Assembly: GCF_024055725.1 (NCBI RefSeq) | Contig: NZ_JAMXMX010000017.1 | Coordinates: forward strand, 62,001-126,000 | Reading direction: 5' to 3' | DNA: 64,000 bases | Source: Actinoallomurus spadix | GTDB taxonomy: Bacteria > Actinomycetota > Actinomycetes > Streptosporangiales > Streptosporangiaceae | In this document: positions 61,879-64,000 of the stretch, in pieces | Numbering within the stretch: position 1 is the stretch's first letter | Layout: each line of letters opens with the position of its first letter | Position numbers and translations under genes: made by a program | Notes under the pieces: generated by a model | Databases searched by the model: none | What the model was told of the DNA's origin: nothing | Seen by the model: only the letters and a program-made list of their open reading frames with translations

Positions 61879-62346
61879 GTGTCAACACCGGAGGACGCGG
61901 GAGCGGTGTACCGGCGCTACCTCAGCGCCGTGCTGCTGCACGGTCACGCCAGTGCGAAGGCCGTCGACCTGGGCGCGACCGACCTGTACGCGCTGAACAT
62001 CCTGGGGCTGGGCGGCCCCATGACCCCAGGTGAACTCGGCCGCCGTACCGGCCTGACCACCGGACCCACCACTCGGCTGATCGACCGTCTCGAACAGGCC
62101 GGATACGTCCGCCGCGTTCCCGCCCCTGACGACCGCCGTAAGGTCATCGTCGAACCTGTCGCCGGTCCCGGCGGTCTCGACGCGGCCCTGGCCCCGGCCC
62201 GTCAGAGGATCGGCGCCATCATCCAGGGCTACTCGCCCGAACAGCAGGCCGTCCTCTTCGACTACTTCGCGCGCGCCGCCGACGCCTACCTGGAGGCCAC
62301 CGCGGAGCTCACCGGCAGGGCACGGCCCGCCTCTGCCGACGGTTAG
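61879..62346 (+). CDS. MarR-family regulator
   Basis: 155 aa, GTG start. Winged helix at about 30-95: ALNILGLGGPMTPGELGRRT, GLTTGPTTRLIDRLEQAGYV, and the wing with PAPDDRRKVIVEP. Probably represses itself and the SgcJ-like gene through the palindrome at 61840-61859. The ligand is unknown. The rhodanese gene follows on the same strand. Confidence 0.88.
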   Translation: MSTPEDAGAVYRRYLSAVLLHGHASAKAVDLGATDLYALNILGLGGPMTPGELGRRTGLTTGPTTRLIDRLEQAGYVRRVPAPDDRRKVIVEPVAGPGGLDAALAPARQRIGAIIQGYSPEQQAVLFDYFARAADAYLEATAELTGRARPASADG

Positions 62347-62386
62347 GATGCTCGCCCATCGGCGGGGCGGAAGAGGGGGGCAGCGC

Positions 62387-64000
<1,614 letters not shown>

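Overview
The window is about 72% GC, with GTG starts, many leaderless-looking promoters (a TAnnnT box 6-9 nt before the start codon), F420-type oxidoreductases, XRE-DUF5753/DUF397 regulators, several Ser/Thr kinases and the GlgE alpha-glucan pathway. This points to a filamentous actinobacterium. I favour Streptosporangiales (Actinomadura/Thermomonospora relatives), inferred from gene content only. No rRNA, tRNA, CRISPR array, replication origin or secondary-metabolite core enzyme was found.

Layout. 0-9.4 kb: an edge-truncated flavin reductase, SppA protease, a NUDIX hydrolase fused to a degenerate NYN-like domain, a canonical SDR, a TnpB-only insertion element, a free-standing NYN protein, an SDR-like protein divergent from a LysR regulator, and a secreted X-Pro dipeptidyl-peptidase-type hydrolase. 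9.5-21.1 kb: the alpha-glucan block glgB, mak, treS and glgE on the minus strand, with glycogen phosphorylase divergent. A GntR regulator and a 72-aa gene are wedged between mak and glgB. 21-26.5 kb: two coupled secreted hydrolases, a DUF1963-like protein, and an XRE-DUF5753 regulator with a shortened DUF397 partner and two small ORFs. 26.7-30.5 kb: a SNF2 helicase coupled to a SWIM zinc-finger protein.

30.6-43.2 kb: an enoyl-CoA hydratase, two tandem-domain YbjQ-like proteins with a small partner, an M55 D-aminopeptidase, then an array of four Ser/Thr kinase genes. Three of the kinases end in a shared multi-pass membrane module, and a fifth gene in the array encodes that module without a kinase. 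The array is followed by etfB-etfA. This array is the best candidate in the window for an undescribed system.

43.3-64 kb: a GHL10 glycoside hydrolase, an MFS exporter with two TetR regulators, an SDR-like protein without the Tyr/Lys dyad, then the housekeeping series cysteine desulfurase, mnmA, MetE-like protein and ligA. As I recall it, the order etfBA, desulfurase, mnmA, MetE-like, ligA also occurs in Mycobacterium. Here it is interrupted by accessory genes (DUF695, winged-helix/membrane pair, F420 enzyme, WD40 kinase, aminotransferase with XRE-cupin regulator, lysine/arginine-rich membrane protein, SgcJ-like/MarR pair, rhodanese) and by gene remnants at 57.8-58.6 and 61.1-61.3 kb.

Functional links. 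GlgE, TreS, Mak, GlgB and GlgP together interconvert trehalose, maltose-1-phosphate and alpha-glucan. The kinase array probably carries envelope or metabolic signals. EtfBA feeds electrons from acyl-CoA dehydrogenases. Cysteine desulfurase supplies sulfur to MnmA for tRNA thiolation. Many regulator/target pairs have clear palindromic operators between them, so local autoregulation is a strong theme.
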